A stretch of DNA of 64,000 nt from Lutraria lutraria. Its lineage: Eukaryota > Mollusca > Bivalvia > Venerida > Mactridae. Below the pieces are notes generated by a model that ran no database searches, was not told the origin of the DNA, and saw only the letters and a list, made by a program, of their open reading frames with translations. Positions 45,231 to 60,200 of the stretch are shown piece after piece (the stretch's first letter is position 1; the number at the start of each line of letters is the position of its first letter). The stretch is from positions 11,385,479 through 11,449,478 of the forward strand of contig OZ026837.1 in assembly GCA_964023205.1 (NCBI GenBank). The letters run 5' to 3'. Position numbers and translations under genes: made by a program.

Positions 45231-48200
45231 AATTCGATTTGTAGAGGCATCTTTGTCCAGATCCAGAGTATAAGTTTATGTGAAGTCAATATATTCAATC
45301 ATGCATTATGTAACATGCTCAGCCTATCATCAAGTATGACACCATCTGAATTTTCCACACTTTCCGAATTACTGGTTCCATCTCTCAAACTTCATCCTTA
45401 GTGAAAGCGTCCACAAACAACTAGTTTGACAAAGATTCCTTACTTTATTCCTGCTGATGACAACCGCATATACTGTAACCCCTATATAACGATCATATCC
45501 AAACAAGCCTACTGGGTCATGAGTCACTGGACTGGTACGAGGGCCTTTCAACTTGACTGGGACACAGGAAGACAATGAAACAAATATCCACTTTGGTGTA
45601 AGGAACCTAATATGTAGTGTAAGCCTATGGACAGCTGACTCCCAGACAAAACCTCAGGCAGACAGATCAGGACTGTGATTAATGCAATTGAATATTGACA
45701 AGCATGAAAAATTTGAAAATACATGAACACCTGAATAAAAAGGTAAATATATACGGACTGTTTTAGTATGCTGGTTACTTTTGCTTCTACATACAAATGA
45801 TGACTCTCAGTGCAACCTACTTTACAATATTCAAAGTATAACACTGTGCAAACTTACTTAATTTTAATTCATTATGCAGAAATTATAAACTTTGTTTCCA
45901 TTCAATTTCTGCATTATCAGACATATGTTTTTAAAATTTTAGTGCAGGAAGAAAATGCTATGCCAGTGCGCTAAAAGTTATCAGATAAATATAGTCCAAA
46001 TTAAATTAGGCATGCAGGCCTGATGCAGAAACACCACCTAAAGTGCCCGCTGGCGTCCGACATGTTGTAGCCTTGAGCCTTTAATCAAGTTTTTGCTGGA
46101 CATAACACAATCATCCTACATGCACCAGTGTTCAGACAAACACAAAAATCAAACAAATGCACCAAGAATCACTATCAGAACTTAGCCATACACAAAATGA
46201 AGTGATTAATACTACTAAACATAAACTTGATAAGAAGTGGAGTTCGAAATGCTCTACTGCATCCAAACCAATATAAAATGAAAAATATCCTGAAAAGAAA
46301 CATACATTAAATGCTGGAAGTCTAAACTAAACACATAGATATATGGATGAGAAAATGACATAGAAATATACTGATCTTTTTAGTGTGCTGGATATCAAGG
46401 GCATCCACATATCACCATCATCCCATTGTATCCACATCAGTTGACCTGGCAAAAGAGAAAACAGAACGGCAGTTAGAATGTGATCAAAAGGGGATTAGTA
46501 ACGTGACACACCCAGTTCGATTCCCAGTCATAAAAAATTCCTGTACATAAAATTCAAAAATAAAATTTGATTTTACTCAACACGTTTTACAAGTCATCTT
46601 ACTTGACAAGTGTCAGGTAGTACTGGTTAGAATACAGTCCAGGAAAACTGGTTAGCTGAATCCTACTCTCCAATTCGATTTGTAGAGGCATCTTTGTCCA
46701 GATCCAGAGTATAAGTTTATGTGAAGTCAATATATTCAATCATGCATTATGTAACATGCTCAGCCTATCATCAAGTATGACACCATCTGAATTTTCCACA
46801 CTTTCCGAATTACTGGTTCCATCTCTCAAACTTCATCCTTAGTGAAAGCGTCCACAAACAACTAGTTTGACAAAGATTCCTTACTTTATTCCTGCTGATG
46901 ACAACCGCATATACTGTAACCCCTATATAACGATCATATCCAAACAAGCCTACTGGGTCATGAGTCACTGGACTGGTACGAGGGCCTTTCAACTTGACTG
47001 GGACACAGGAAGACAATGAAACAAATATCCACTTTGGTGTAAGGAACCTAATATGTAGTGTAAGCCTATGGACAGCTGACTCCCAGACAAAACCTCAGGC
47101 AGACAGATCAGGACTGTGATTAATGCAATTGAATATTGACAAGCATGAAAAATTTGAAAATACATGAACACCTGAATAAAAAGGTAAATATATACGGACT
47201 GTTTTAGTATGCTGGTTACTTTTGCTTCTACATACAAATGATGACTCTCAGTGCAACCTACTTTACAATATTCAAAGTATAACACTGTGCAAACTTACTT
47301 AATTTTAATTCATTATGCAGAAATTATAAACTTTGTTTCCATTCAATTTCTGCATTATCAGACATATGTTTTTAAAATTTTAGTGCAGGAAGAAAATGCT
47401 ATGCCAGTGCGCTAAAAGTTATCAGATAAATATAGTCCAAATTAAATTAGGCATGCAGGCCTGATGCAGAAACACCACCTAAAGTGCCCGCTGGCGTTCG
47501 ACATGTTGTAGCCTTGAGCCTTTAATCAAGTTTTTGCTGGACATAACACAATCATCCTACATGCACCAGTGTTCAGACAAACACAAAAATCAAACAAATG
47601 CACCAAGAATCTCTATCAGAACTTAGCCATACACAAAATGAAGTGATTAATACTACTAAACATAAACTTGATAAGAAGTGGAGTTCGAAATGCTCTACTG
47701 CATCCAAACCAATATAAAATGAAAAATATCCTGAAAAGAAACATACATTAAATGCTGGAAGTCTAAACTAAACACATAGATATATGGATGAGAAAATGAG
47801 ATAGAAATATACTGATCTTTTTAGTGTGCTGGATATCAAGGGCATCCACATATCGCCATCATCCCATTGTATCCACATCAGTTGACCTGGCAAAAGAGAA
47901 AACAGAACGGCAGTTAGAATGTGATCAAAAGGGGATTAGTAACGTGACACACCCAGTTTGATTCCCAGTCATAAAATATTCCTGTACATAAAATTCAAAA
48001 ATAAAATTTGATTTTACTCAACACGTTTTACAAGTCATATTACTTGACAAGTGTCAGGTAGTACTGGTTAGAATACAGTCCAGGAAAACTGGTTAGCTGA
48101 ATCCTACTCTCCAGTTCGATTTGTAGAGGCATCTTTGTCCAGATCCAGAGTATTAGTTTATGTGAAGTCAATATATTCAATCATGCATTATGTAACATGC

Positions 48201-51200
48201 TCAGCCTATCATCAAGTATGACACCATCTGAATTTTCCACACTTTCCGAATTACTGGTTCCATCTCTCAAACTTCATCCTTAGTGAAAGCGTCCACAAAC
48301 AACTAGTTTGACAAAGATTCCTTACTTTATTCCTGCTGATGACAACCGCATATACTGTAACCCCTATATAACGATCATATCCAAACAAGCCTACTGGGTC
48401 ATGAGTCACTGGACTGGTACGAGGGCCTTTCAACTTGACTGGGACACAGGAAGACAATGAAACAAATATCCACTTTGGTGTAAGGAACCTAATATGTAGT
48501 GTAAGCCTATGGACAGCTGACTCTCAGACAAAACCTCAGGCAGACAGATCCGGACTGTGATTAATGCAATTGAATATTGACAAGCATGAAAAATTTGAAA
48601 ATACATGAACACCTGAATAAAAAGGTAAATATATACGGACTGTTTTAGTATGCTGGTTACTTTTGCTTCTACATACAAATGATGACTCTCAGTGCAACCT
48701 ACTTTACAATATTCAAAGTATAACACTGTGCAAACTTACTTAATTTTAATTCATTATGCAGAAATTATAAACTTTGTTTCCATTCAATTTCTGCATTATC
48801 AGACATATGTTTTTAAAATTTTAGTGCAGGAAGAAAATGCTATGCCAGTGCGCTAAAAGTTATCAGATAAATATAGTCCAAATTAAATTAGGCATGCAGG
48901 CCTGATGCAGAAACACCACCTAAAGTGCCCGCTGGCGTCCGACATGTTGTAGCCTTGAGCCTTTAATCAAGTTTTTGCTGGACATAACACAATCATCCTA
49001 CATGCACCAGTGTTCAGACAAACACAAAAATCAAACAAATGCACCAAGAATCACTATCAGAACTTAGCCATACACAAAATGAAGTGATTAATACTACTAA
49101 ACATAAACTTGATAAGAAGTGGAGTTCGAAATGCTCTACTGCATCCAAACCAATATAAAATGAAAAATATCCTGAAAAGAAACATACATTAAATGCTGGA
49201 AGTCTAAACTAAACACATAGATATATGGATGAGAAAATGACATAGAAATATACTGATCTTTTTAGTGTGCTGGATATCAAGGGCATCCACATATCACCAT
49301 CATCCCATTGTATCCACATCAGTTGACCTGGCAAAAGAGAAAACAGAACGGCAGTTAGAATGTGATCAAAAGGGGATTAGTAACGTGACACACCCAGTTC
49401 GATTCCCAGTCATAAAAAATTCCTGTACATAAAATTCAAAAATAAAATTTGATTTTACTCAACACGTTTTACAAGTCATCTTACTTGACAAGTGTCAGGT
49501 AGTACTGGTTAGAATACAGTCCAGGAAAACTGGTTAGCTGAATCCTACTCTCCAATTCGATTTGTAGAGGCATCTTTGTCCAGATCCAGAGTATAAGTTT
49601 ATGTGAAGTCAATATATTCAATCATGCATTATGTAACATGCTCAGCCTATCATCAAGTATGACACCATCTGAATTTTCCACACTTTCCGAATTACTGGTT
49701 CCATCTCTCAAACTTCATCCTTAGTGAAAGCGTCCACAAACAACTAGTTTGACAAAGATTCCTTACTTTATTCCTGCTGATGACAACCGCATATACTGTA
49801 ACCCCTATATAACGATCATATCCAAACAAGCCTACTGGGTCATGAGTCACTGGACTGGTACGAGGGCCTTTCAACTTGACTGGGACACAGGAAGACAATG
49901 AAACAAATATCCACTTTGGTGTAAGGAACCTAATATGTAGTGTAAGCCTATGGACAGCTGACTCCCAGACAAAACCTCAGGCAGACAGATCAGGACTGTG
50001 ATTAATGCAATTGAATATTGACAAGCATGAAAAATTTGAAAATACATGAACACCTGAATAAAAAGGTAAATATATACGGACTGTTTTAGTATGCTGGTTA
50101 CTTTTGCTTCTACATACAAATGATGACTCTCAGTGCAACCTACTTTACAATATTCAAAGTATAACACTGTGCAAACTTACTTAATTTTAATTCATTATGC
50201 AGAAATTATAAACTTTGTTTCCATTCAATTTCTGCATTATCAGACATATGTTTTTAAAATTTTAGTGCAGGAAGAAAATGCTATGCCAGTGCGCTAAAAG
50301 TTATCAGATAAATATAGTCCAAATTAAATTAGGCATGCAGGCCTGATGCAGAAACACCACCTAAAGTGCCCGCTGGCGTTCGACATGTTGTAGCCTTGAG
50401 CCTTTAATCAAGTTTTTGCTGGACATAACACAATCATCCTACATGCACCAGTGTTCAGACAAACACAAAAATCAAACAAATGCACCAAGAATCTCTATCA
50501 GAACTTAGCCATACACAAAATGAAGTGATTAATACTACTAAACATAAACTTGATAAGAAGTGGAGTTCGAAATGCTCTACTGCATCCAAACCAATATAAA
50601 ATGAAAAATATCCTGAAAAGAAACATACATTAAATGCTGGAAGTCTAAACTAAACACATAGATATATGGATGAGAAAATGAGATAGAAATATACTGATCT
50701 TTTTAGTGTGCTGGATATCAAGGGCATCCACATATCGCCATCATCCCATTGTATCCACATCAGTTGACCTGGCAAAAGAGAAAACAGAACGGCAGTTAGA
50801 ATGTGATCAAAAGGGGATTAGTAACGTGACACACCCAGTTTGATTCCCAGTCATAAAATATTCCTGTACATAAAATTCAAAAATAAAATTTGATTTTACT
50901 CAACACGTTTTACAAGTCATATTACTTGACAAGTGTCAGGTAGTACTGGTTAGAATACAGTCCAGGAAAACTGGTTAGCTGAATCCTACTCTCCAGTTCG
51001 ATTTGTAGAGGCATCTTTGTCCAGATCCAGAGTATTAGTTTATGTGAAGTCAATATATTCAATCATGCATTATGTAACATGCTCAGCCTATCATCAAGTA
51101 TGACACCATCTGAATTTTCCACACTTTCCGAATTACTGGTTCCATCTCTCAAACTTCATCCTTAGTGAAAGCGTCCACAAACAACTAGTTTGACAAAGAT

Positions 51201-54200
51201 TCCTTACTTTATTCCTGCTGATGACAACCGCATATACTGTAACCCCTATATAACGATCATATCCAAACAAGCCTACTGGGTCATGAGTCACTGGACTGGT
51301 ACGAGGGCCTTTCAACTTGACTGGGACACAGGAAGACAATGAAACAAATATCCACTTTGGTGTAAGGAACCTAATATGTAGTGTAAGCCTATGGACAGCT
51401 GACTCTCAGACAAAACCTCAGGCAGACAGATCCGGACTGTGATTAATGCAATTGAATATTGACAAGCATGAAAAATTTGAAAATACATGAACACCTGAAT
51501 AAAAAGGTAAATATATACGGACTGTTTTAGTATGCTGGTTACTTTTGCTTCTACATACAAATGATGACTCTCAGTGCAACCTACTTTACAATATTCAAAG
51601 TATAACACTGTGCAAACTTACTTAATTTTAATTCATTATGCAGAAATTATAAACTTTGTTTCCATTCAATTTCTGCATTATCAGACATATGTTTTTTAAA
51701 TTTTAGTGCAGGAAGAAAATGCTATGCCAGTGCGCTAAAAGTTATCAGATAAATATAGTCCAAATTAAATTAGGCATGCAGGCCTGATGCAGAAACACCA
51801 CCTAAAGTGCCCGCTGGCGTCCGACATGTTGTAGCCTTGAGCCTTTAATCAAGTTTTTGCTGGACATAACACAATCATCCTACATGCACCAGTGTTCAGA
51901 CAAACACAAAAATCAAACAAATGCACCAAGAATCACTATCAGAACTTAGCCATACACAAAATGAAGTGATTAATACTACTAAACATAAACTTGATAAGAA
52001 GTGGAGTTCGAAATGCTCTACTGCATCCAAACCAATATAAAATGAAAAATATCCTGAAAAGAAACATACATTAAATGCTGGAAGTCTAAACTAAACACAT
52101 AGATATATGGATGAGAAAATGACATAGAAATATACTGATCTTTTTAGTGTGCTGGATATCAAGGGCATCCACATATCACCATCATCCCATTGTATCCACA
52201 TCAGTTGACCTGGCAAAAGAGAAAACAGAACGGCAGTTAGAATGTGATCAAAAGGGGATTAGTAACGTGACACACCCAGTTCGATTCCCAGTCATAAAAA
52301 ATTCCTGTACATAAAATTCAAAAATAAAATTTGATTTTACTCAACACGTTTTACAAGTCATCTTACTTGACAAGTGTCAGGTAGTACTGGTTAGAATACA
52401 GTCCAGGAAAACTGGTTAGCTGAATCCTACTCTCCAATTCGATTTGTAGAGGCATCTTTGTCCAGATCCAGAGTATAAGTTTATGTGAAGTCAATATATT
52501 CAATCATGCATTATGTAACATGCTCAGCCTATCATCAAGTATGACACCATCTGAATTTTCCACACTTTCCGAATTACTGGTTCCATCTCTCAAACTTCAT
52601 CCTTAGTGAAAGCGTCCACAAACAACTAGTTTGACAAAGATTCCTTACTTTATTCCTGCTGATGACAACCGCATATACTGTAACCCCTATATAACGATCA
52701 TATCCAAACAAGCCTACTGGGTCATGAGTCACTGGACTGGTACGAGGGCCTTTCAACTTGACTGGGACACAGGAAGACAATGAAACAAATATCCACTTTG
52801 GTGTAAGGAACCTAATATGTAGTGTAAGCCTATGGACAGCTGACTCCCAGACAAAACCTCAGGCAGACAGATCAGGACTGTGATTAATGCAATTGAATAT
52901 TGACAAGCATGAAAAATTTGAAAATACATGAACACCTGAATAAAAAGGTAAATATATACGGACTGTTTTAGTATGCTGGTTACTTTTGCTTCTACATACA
53001 AATGATGACTCTCAGTGCAACCTACTTTACAATATTCAAAGTATAACACTGTGCAAACTTACTTAATTTTAATTCATTATGCAGAAATTATAAACTTTGT
53101 TTCCATTCAATTTCTGCATTATCAGACATATGTTTTTAAAATTTTAGTGCAGGAAGAAAATGCTATGCCAGTGCGCTAAAAGTTATCAGATAAATATAGT
53201 CCAAATTAAATTAGGCATGCAGGCCTGATGCAGAAACACCACCTAAAGTGCCCGCTGGCGTTCGACATGTTGTAGCCTTGAGCCTTTAATCAAGTTTTTG
53301 CTGGACATAACACAATCATCCTACATGCACCAGTGTTCAGACAAACACAAAAATCAAACAAATGCACCAAGAATCTCTATCAGAACTTAGCCATACACAA
53401 AATGAAGTGATTAATACTACTAAACATAAACTTGATAAGAAGTGGAGTTCGAAATGCTCTACTGCATCCAAACCAATATAAAATGAAAAATATCCTGAAA
53501 AGAAACATACATTAAATGCTGGAAGTCTAAACTAAACACATAGATATATGGATGAGAAAATGAGATAGAAATATACTGATCTTTTTAGTGTGCTGGATAT
53601 CAAGGGCATCCACATATCGCCATCATCCCATTGTATCCACATCAGTTGACCTGGCAAAAGAGAAAACAGAACGGCAGTTAGAATGTGATCAAAAGGGGAT
53701 TAGTAACGTGACACACCCAGTTTGATTCCCAGTCATAAAATATTCCTGTACATAAAATTCAAAAATAAAATTTGATTTTACTCAACACGTTTTACAAGTC
53801 ATATTACTTGACAAGTGTCAGGTAGTACTGGTTAGAATACAGTCCAGGAAAACTGGTTAGCTGAATCCTACTCTCCAGTTCGATTTGTAGAGGCATCTTT
53901 GTCCAGATCCAGAGTATTAGTTTATGTGAAGTCAATATATTCAATCATGCATTATGTAACATGCTCAGCCTATCATCAAGTATGACACCATCTGAATTTT
54001 CCACACTTTCCGAATTACTGGTTCCATCTCTCAAACTTCATCCTTAGTGAAAGCGTCCACAAACAACTAGTTTGACAAAGATTCCTTACTTTATTCCTGC
54101 TGATGACAACCGCATATACTGTAACCCCTATATAACGATCATATCCAAACAAGCCTACTGGGTCATGAGTCACTGGACTGGTACGAGGGCCTTTCAACTT

Positions 54201-57200
54201 GACTGGGACACAGGAAGACAATGAAACAAATATCCACTTTGGTGTAAGGAACCTAATATGTAGTGTAAGCCTATGGACAGCTGACTCTCAGACAAAACCT
54301 CAGGCAGACAGATCCGGACTGTGATTAATGCAATTGAATATTGACAAGCATGAAAAATTTGAAAATACATGAACACCTGAATAAAAAGGTAAATATATAC
54401 GGACTGTTTTAGTATGCTGGTTACTTTTGCTTCTACATACAAATGATGACTCTCAGTGCAACCTACTTTACAATATTCAAAGTATAACACTGTGCAAACT
54501 TACTTAATTTTAATTCATTATGCAGAAATTATAAACTTTGTTTCCATTCAATTTCTGCATTATCAGACATATGTTTTTTAAATTTTAGTGCAGGAAGAAA
54601 ATGCTATGCCAGTGCGCTAAAAGTTATCAGATAAATATAGTCCAAATTAAATAAGGCATGCAGGCCTGATGCAGAAACACCACCTAAAGTGCCCGCTGGC
54701 GTCCGACATGTTGTAGCCTTGAGCCTTTAATCAAGTTTTTGCTGGACATAACACAATCATCCTACATGCACCAGTGTTCAGACAAACACAAAAATCAAAC
54801 AAATGCACCAAGAATCACTATCAGAACTTAGCCATACACAAAATGAAGTGATTAATACTACTAAACATAAACTTGATAAGAAGTGGAGTTCGAAATGCTC
54901 TACTGCATCCAAACCAATATAAAATGAAAAATATCCTGAAAAGAAACATACATTAAATGCTGGAAGTCTAAACTAAACACATAGATATATGGATGAGAAA
55001 ATGACATAGAAATATACTGATCTTTTTAGTGTGCTGGATATCAAGGGCATCCACATATCACCATCATCCCATTGTATCCACATCAGTTGACCTGGCAAAA
55101 GAGAAAACAGAACGGCAGTTAGAATGTGATCAAAAGGGGATTAGTAACGTGACACACCCAGTTCGATTCCCAGTCATAAAAAATTCCTGTACATAAAATT
55201 CAAAAATAAAATTTGATTTTACTCAACACGTTTTACAAGTCATATTACTTGACAAGTGTCAGGTAGTACTGGTTAGAATACAGTCCAGGAAAACTGGTTA
55301 GCTGAATCCTACTCTCCAATTCGATTTGTAGAGGCATCTTTGTCCAGATCCAGAGTATAAGTTTATGTGAAGTCAATATATTCAATCATGCATTATGTAA
55401 CATGCTCAGCCTATCATCAAGTATGACACCATCTGAATTGTCCACACTTTCCGAATTACTGGTTCCATCTCTCAAACTTCATCCTTAGTGAAAGCGTCCA
55501 CAAACAACTAGTTTGACAAAGATTCCTTACTTTATTCCTGCTGATGACAACCGCATATACTGTAACCCCTATATAACGATCATATCCAAACAAGCCTACT
55601 GGGTCATGAGTCACTGGACTGGTACGAGGGCCTTTCAACTTGACTGGGACACAGGAAGACAATGAAACAAATATCCACTTTGGTGTAAGGAACCTAATAT
55701 GTAGTGTAAGCCTATGGACAGCTGACTCTCAGACAAAACCTCAGGCAGACAGATCCGGACTGTGATTAATGCAATTGAATATTGACAAGCATGAAAAATT
55801 TGAAAATACATGAACACCTGAATAAAAAGGTAAATATATACGGACTGTTTTAGTATGCTGGTTACTTTTGCTTCTACATACAAATGATGACTCTCAGTGC
55901 AACCTACTTTACAATATTCAAAGTATAACACTGTGCAAACTTACTTAATTTTAATTCATTATGCAGAAATTATAAACTTTGTTTCCATTCAATTTCTGCA
56001 TTATCAGACATATGTTTTTTAAATTTTAGTGCAGGAAGAAAATGCTATGCCAGTGCGCTAAAAGTTATCAGATAAATATAGTCCAAATTAAATTAGGCAT
56101 GCAGGCCTGATGCAGAAACACCACCTAAAGTGCCCGCTGGCGTCCGACATGTTGTAGCCTTGAGCCTTTAATCAAGTTTTTGCTGGACATAACACAATCA
56201 TCCTACATGCACCAGTGTTCAGACAAACACACAAATCAAACAAATGCACCAAGAATCACTATCAGAACTTAGCCATACACAAAATGAAGTGATTAATACT
56301 ACTAAACATAAACTTGATAAGAAGTGGAGTTCGAAATGCTCTACTGCATCCAAACCAATATAAAATGAAAAATATCCTGAAAAGAAACATACATTAAATG
56401 CTGGAAGTCTAAACTAAACACATAGATATATGGATGAGAAAATGACATAGAAATATACTGATCTTTTTAGTGTGCTGGATATCAAGGGCATCCACATATC
56501 ACCATCATCCCATTGTATCCACATCAGTTGACCTGGCAAAAGAGAAAACAGAACGGCAGTTAGAATGTGATCAAAAGGGGATTAGTAACGTGACACACCC
56601 AGTTCGATTCCCAGTCATAAAAAATTCCTGTACATAAAATTCAAAAATAAAATTTGATTTTACTCAACACGTTTTACAAGTCATCTTACTTGACAAGTGT
56701 CAGGTAGTACTGGTTAGAATACAGTCCAGGAAAACTGGTTAGCTGAATCCTACTCTCCAATTCGATTTGTAGAGGCATCTTTGTCCAGATCCAGAGTATA
56801 AGTTTATGTGAAGTCAATATATTCAATCATGCATTATGTAACATGCTCAGCCTATCATCAAGTATGACACCATCTGAATTTTCCACACTTTCCGAATTAC
56901 TGGTTCCATCTCTCAAACTTCATCCTTAGTGAAAGCGTCCACAAACAACTAGTTTGACAAAGATTCCTTACTTTATTCCTGCTGATGACAACCGCATATA
57001 CTGTAACCCCTATATAACGATCATATCCAAACAAGCCTACTGGGTCATGAGTCACTGGACTGGTACGAGGGCCTTTCAACTTGACTGGGACACAGGAAGA
57101 CAATGAAACAAATATCCACTTTGGTGTAAGGAACCTAATATGTAGTGTAAGCCTATGGACAGCTGACTCTCAGACAAAACCTCAGGCAGACAGATCCGGA

Positions 57201-60200
57201 CTGTGATTAATGCAATTGAATATTGACAAGCATGAAAAATTTGAAAATACGTGAACACCTGAATAAAAAGGTAAATATATACGGACTGTTTTAGTATGCT
57301 GGTTACTTTTGCTTCTACATACAAATGATGACTCTCAGTGCAACCTACTTTACAATATTCAAAGTATAACACTGTGCAAACTTACTTAATTTTAATTCAT
57401 TATGCAGAAATTATAAACTTTGTTTCCATTCAATTTCTGCATTATCAGACATATGTTTTTTAAATTTTAGTGCAGGAAGAAAATGCTATGCCAGTGCGCT
57501 AAAAGTTATCAGATAAATATAGTCCAAATTAAATAAGGCATGCAGGCCTGATGCAGAAACACCACCTAAAGTGCCCGCTGGCGTCCGACATGTTGTAGCC
57601 TTGAGCCTTTAATCAAGTTTTTGCTGGACATAACACAATCATCCTACATGCACCAGTGTTCAGACAAACACAAAAATCAAACAAATGCACCAAGAATCAC
57701 TATCAGAACTTAGCCATACACAAAATGAAGTGATTAATACTACTAAACATAAACTTGATAAGAAGTGGAGTTCGAAATGCTCTACTGCATCCAAACCAAT
57801 ATAAAATGAAAAATATCCTGAAAAGAAACATACATTAAATGCTGGAAGTCTAAACTAAACACATAGATATATGGATGAGAAAATGAGATAGAAATATACT
57901 GATCTTTTTAGTGTGCTGGATATCAAGGGCATCCACATATCACCATCATCCCATTGTATCCACATCAGTTGACCTAGCAAAAGAGAAAACAGAACGGCAG
58001 TTAGAATGTGATCAAAAGGGGATTAGTAACGTGACACACCCAGTTCGATTCCCAGTCATAAAAAATTCCTGTACATAAAATTCAAAAATAAAATTTGATT
58101 TTACTCAACACGTTTTACAAGTCATCTTACTTGACAAGTGTCAGGTAGTACTGGTTAGAATACAGTCCAGGAAAACTGGTTAGCTGAATCCTACTCTCCA
58201 ATTCGATTTGTAGAGGCATCTTTGTCCAGATCCAGAGTATAAGTTTATGTGAAGTCAATATATTCAATCATGCATTATGTAACATGCTCAGCCTATCATC
58301 AAGTATGACACCATCTGAATTTTCCACACTTTCCGAATTACTGGTTCCATCTCTCAAACTTCATCCTTAGTGAAAGCGTCCACAAACAACTAGTTTGACA
58401 AAGATTCCTTACTTTATTCCTGCTGATGACAACCGCATATACTGTAACCCCTATATAACGATCATATCCAAACAAGCCTACTGGGTCATGAGTCACTGGA
58501 CTGGTACGAGGGCCTTTCAACTTGACTGGGACACAGGAAGACAATGAAACAAATATCCACTTTGGTGTAAGGAACCTAATATGTAGTGTAAGCCTATGGA
58601 CAGCTGACTCTCAGACAAAACCTCAGGCAGACAGATCCGGACTGTGATTAATGCAATTGAATATTGACAAGCATGAAAAATTTGAAAATACATGAACACC
58701 TGAATAAAAAGGTAAATATATACGGACTGTTTTAGTATGCTGGTTACTTTTGCTTCTACATTACAAATGATGACTCTCAGTGCAACCTACTTTACAATAT
58801 TCAAAGTATAACACTGTGCAAACTTACTTAATTTTAATTCATTATGCAGAAATTATAAACTTTGTTTCCATTCAATTTCTGCATTATCAGACATATGTTT
58901 TTTAAATTTTAGTGCAGGAAGAAAATGCTATGCCAGTGCGCTAAAAGTTATCAGATAAATATAGTCCAAATTAAATAAGGCATGCAGGCCTGATGCAGAA
59001 ACACCACCTAAAGTGCCCGCTGGCGTCCGACATGTTGTAGCCTTGAGCCTTTAATCAAGTTTTTGCTGGACATAACACAATCATCCTACATGCACCAGTG
59101 TTCAGACAAACACAAAAATCAAACAAATGCACCAAGAATCACTATCAGAACTTAGCCATACACAAAATGAAGTGATTAATACTACTAAACATAAACTTGA
59201 TAAGAAGTGGAGTTCGAAATGCTCTACTGCATCCAAACCAATATAAAATGAAAAATATCCTGAAAAGAAACATACATTAAATGCTGGAAGTCTAAACTAA
59301 ACACATAGATATATGGATGAGAAAATGAGATAGAAATATACTGATCTTTTTAGTGTGCTGGATATCAAGGGCATCCACATATCACCATCATCCCATTGTA
59401 TCCACATCAGTTGACCTAGCAAAAGAGAAAACAGAACGGCAGTTAGAATGTGATCAAAAGGGGATTAGTAACGTGACACACCCAGTTCGATTCCCAGTCA
59501 TAAAAAATTCCTGTACATAAAATTCAAAAATAAAATTTGATTTTACTCAACACGTTTTACAAGTCATCTTACTTGACAAGTGTCAGGTAGTACTGGTTAG
59601 AATACAGTCCAGGAAAACTGGTTAGCTGAATCCTACTCTCCAATTCGATTTGTAGAGGCATCTTTGTCCAGATCCAGAGTATAAGTTTATGTGAAGTCAA
59701 TATATTCAATCATGCATTATGTAACATGCTCAGCCTATCATCAAGTATGACACCATCTGAATTTTCCACACTTTCCGAATTACTGGTTCCATCTCTCAAC
59801 TTCATCCTTAGTGAAAGCGTCCACAAACAACTAGTTTGACAAAGATTCCTTACTTTATTCCTGCTGATGACAACCGCATATACTGTAACCCCTATATAAC
59901 GATCATATCCAAACAAGCCTACTGGGTCATGAGTCACTGGACTGGTACGAGGGCCTTTCAACTTGACTGGGACACAGGAAGACAATGAAACAAATATCCA
60001 CTTTGGTGTAAGGAACCTAATATGTAGTGTAAGCCTATGGACAGCTGACTCTCAGACAAAACCTCAGGCAGACAGATCCGGACTGTGATTAATGCAATTG
60101 AATATTGACAAGCATGAAAAATTTGAAAATACATGAACACCTGAATAAAAAGGTAAATATATACGGACTGTTTTAGTATGCTGGTTACTTTTGCTTCTAC

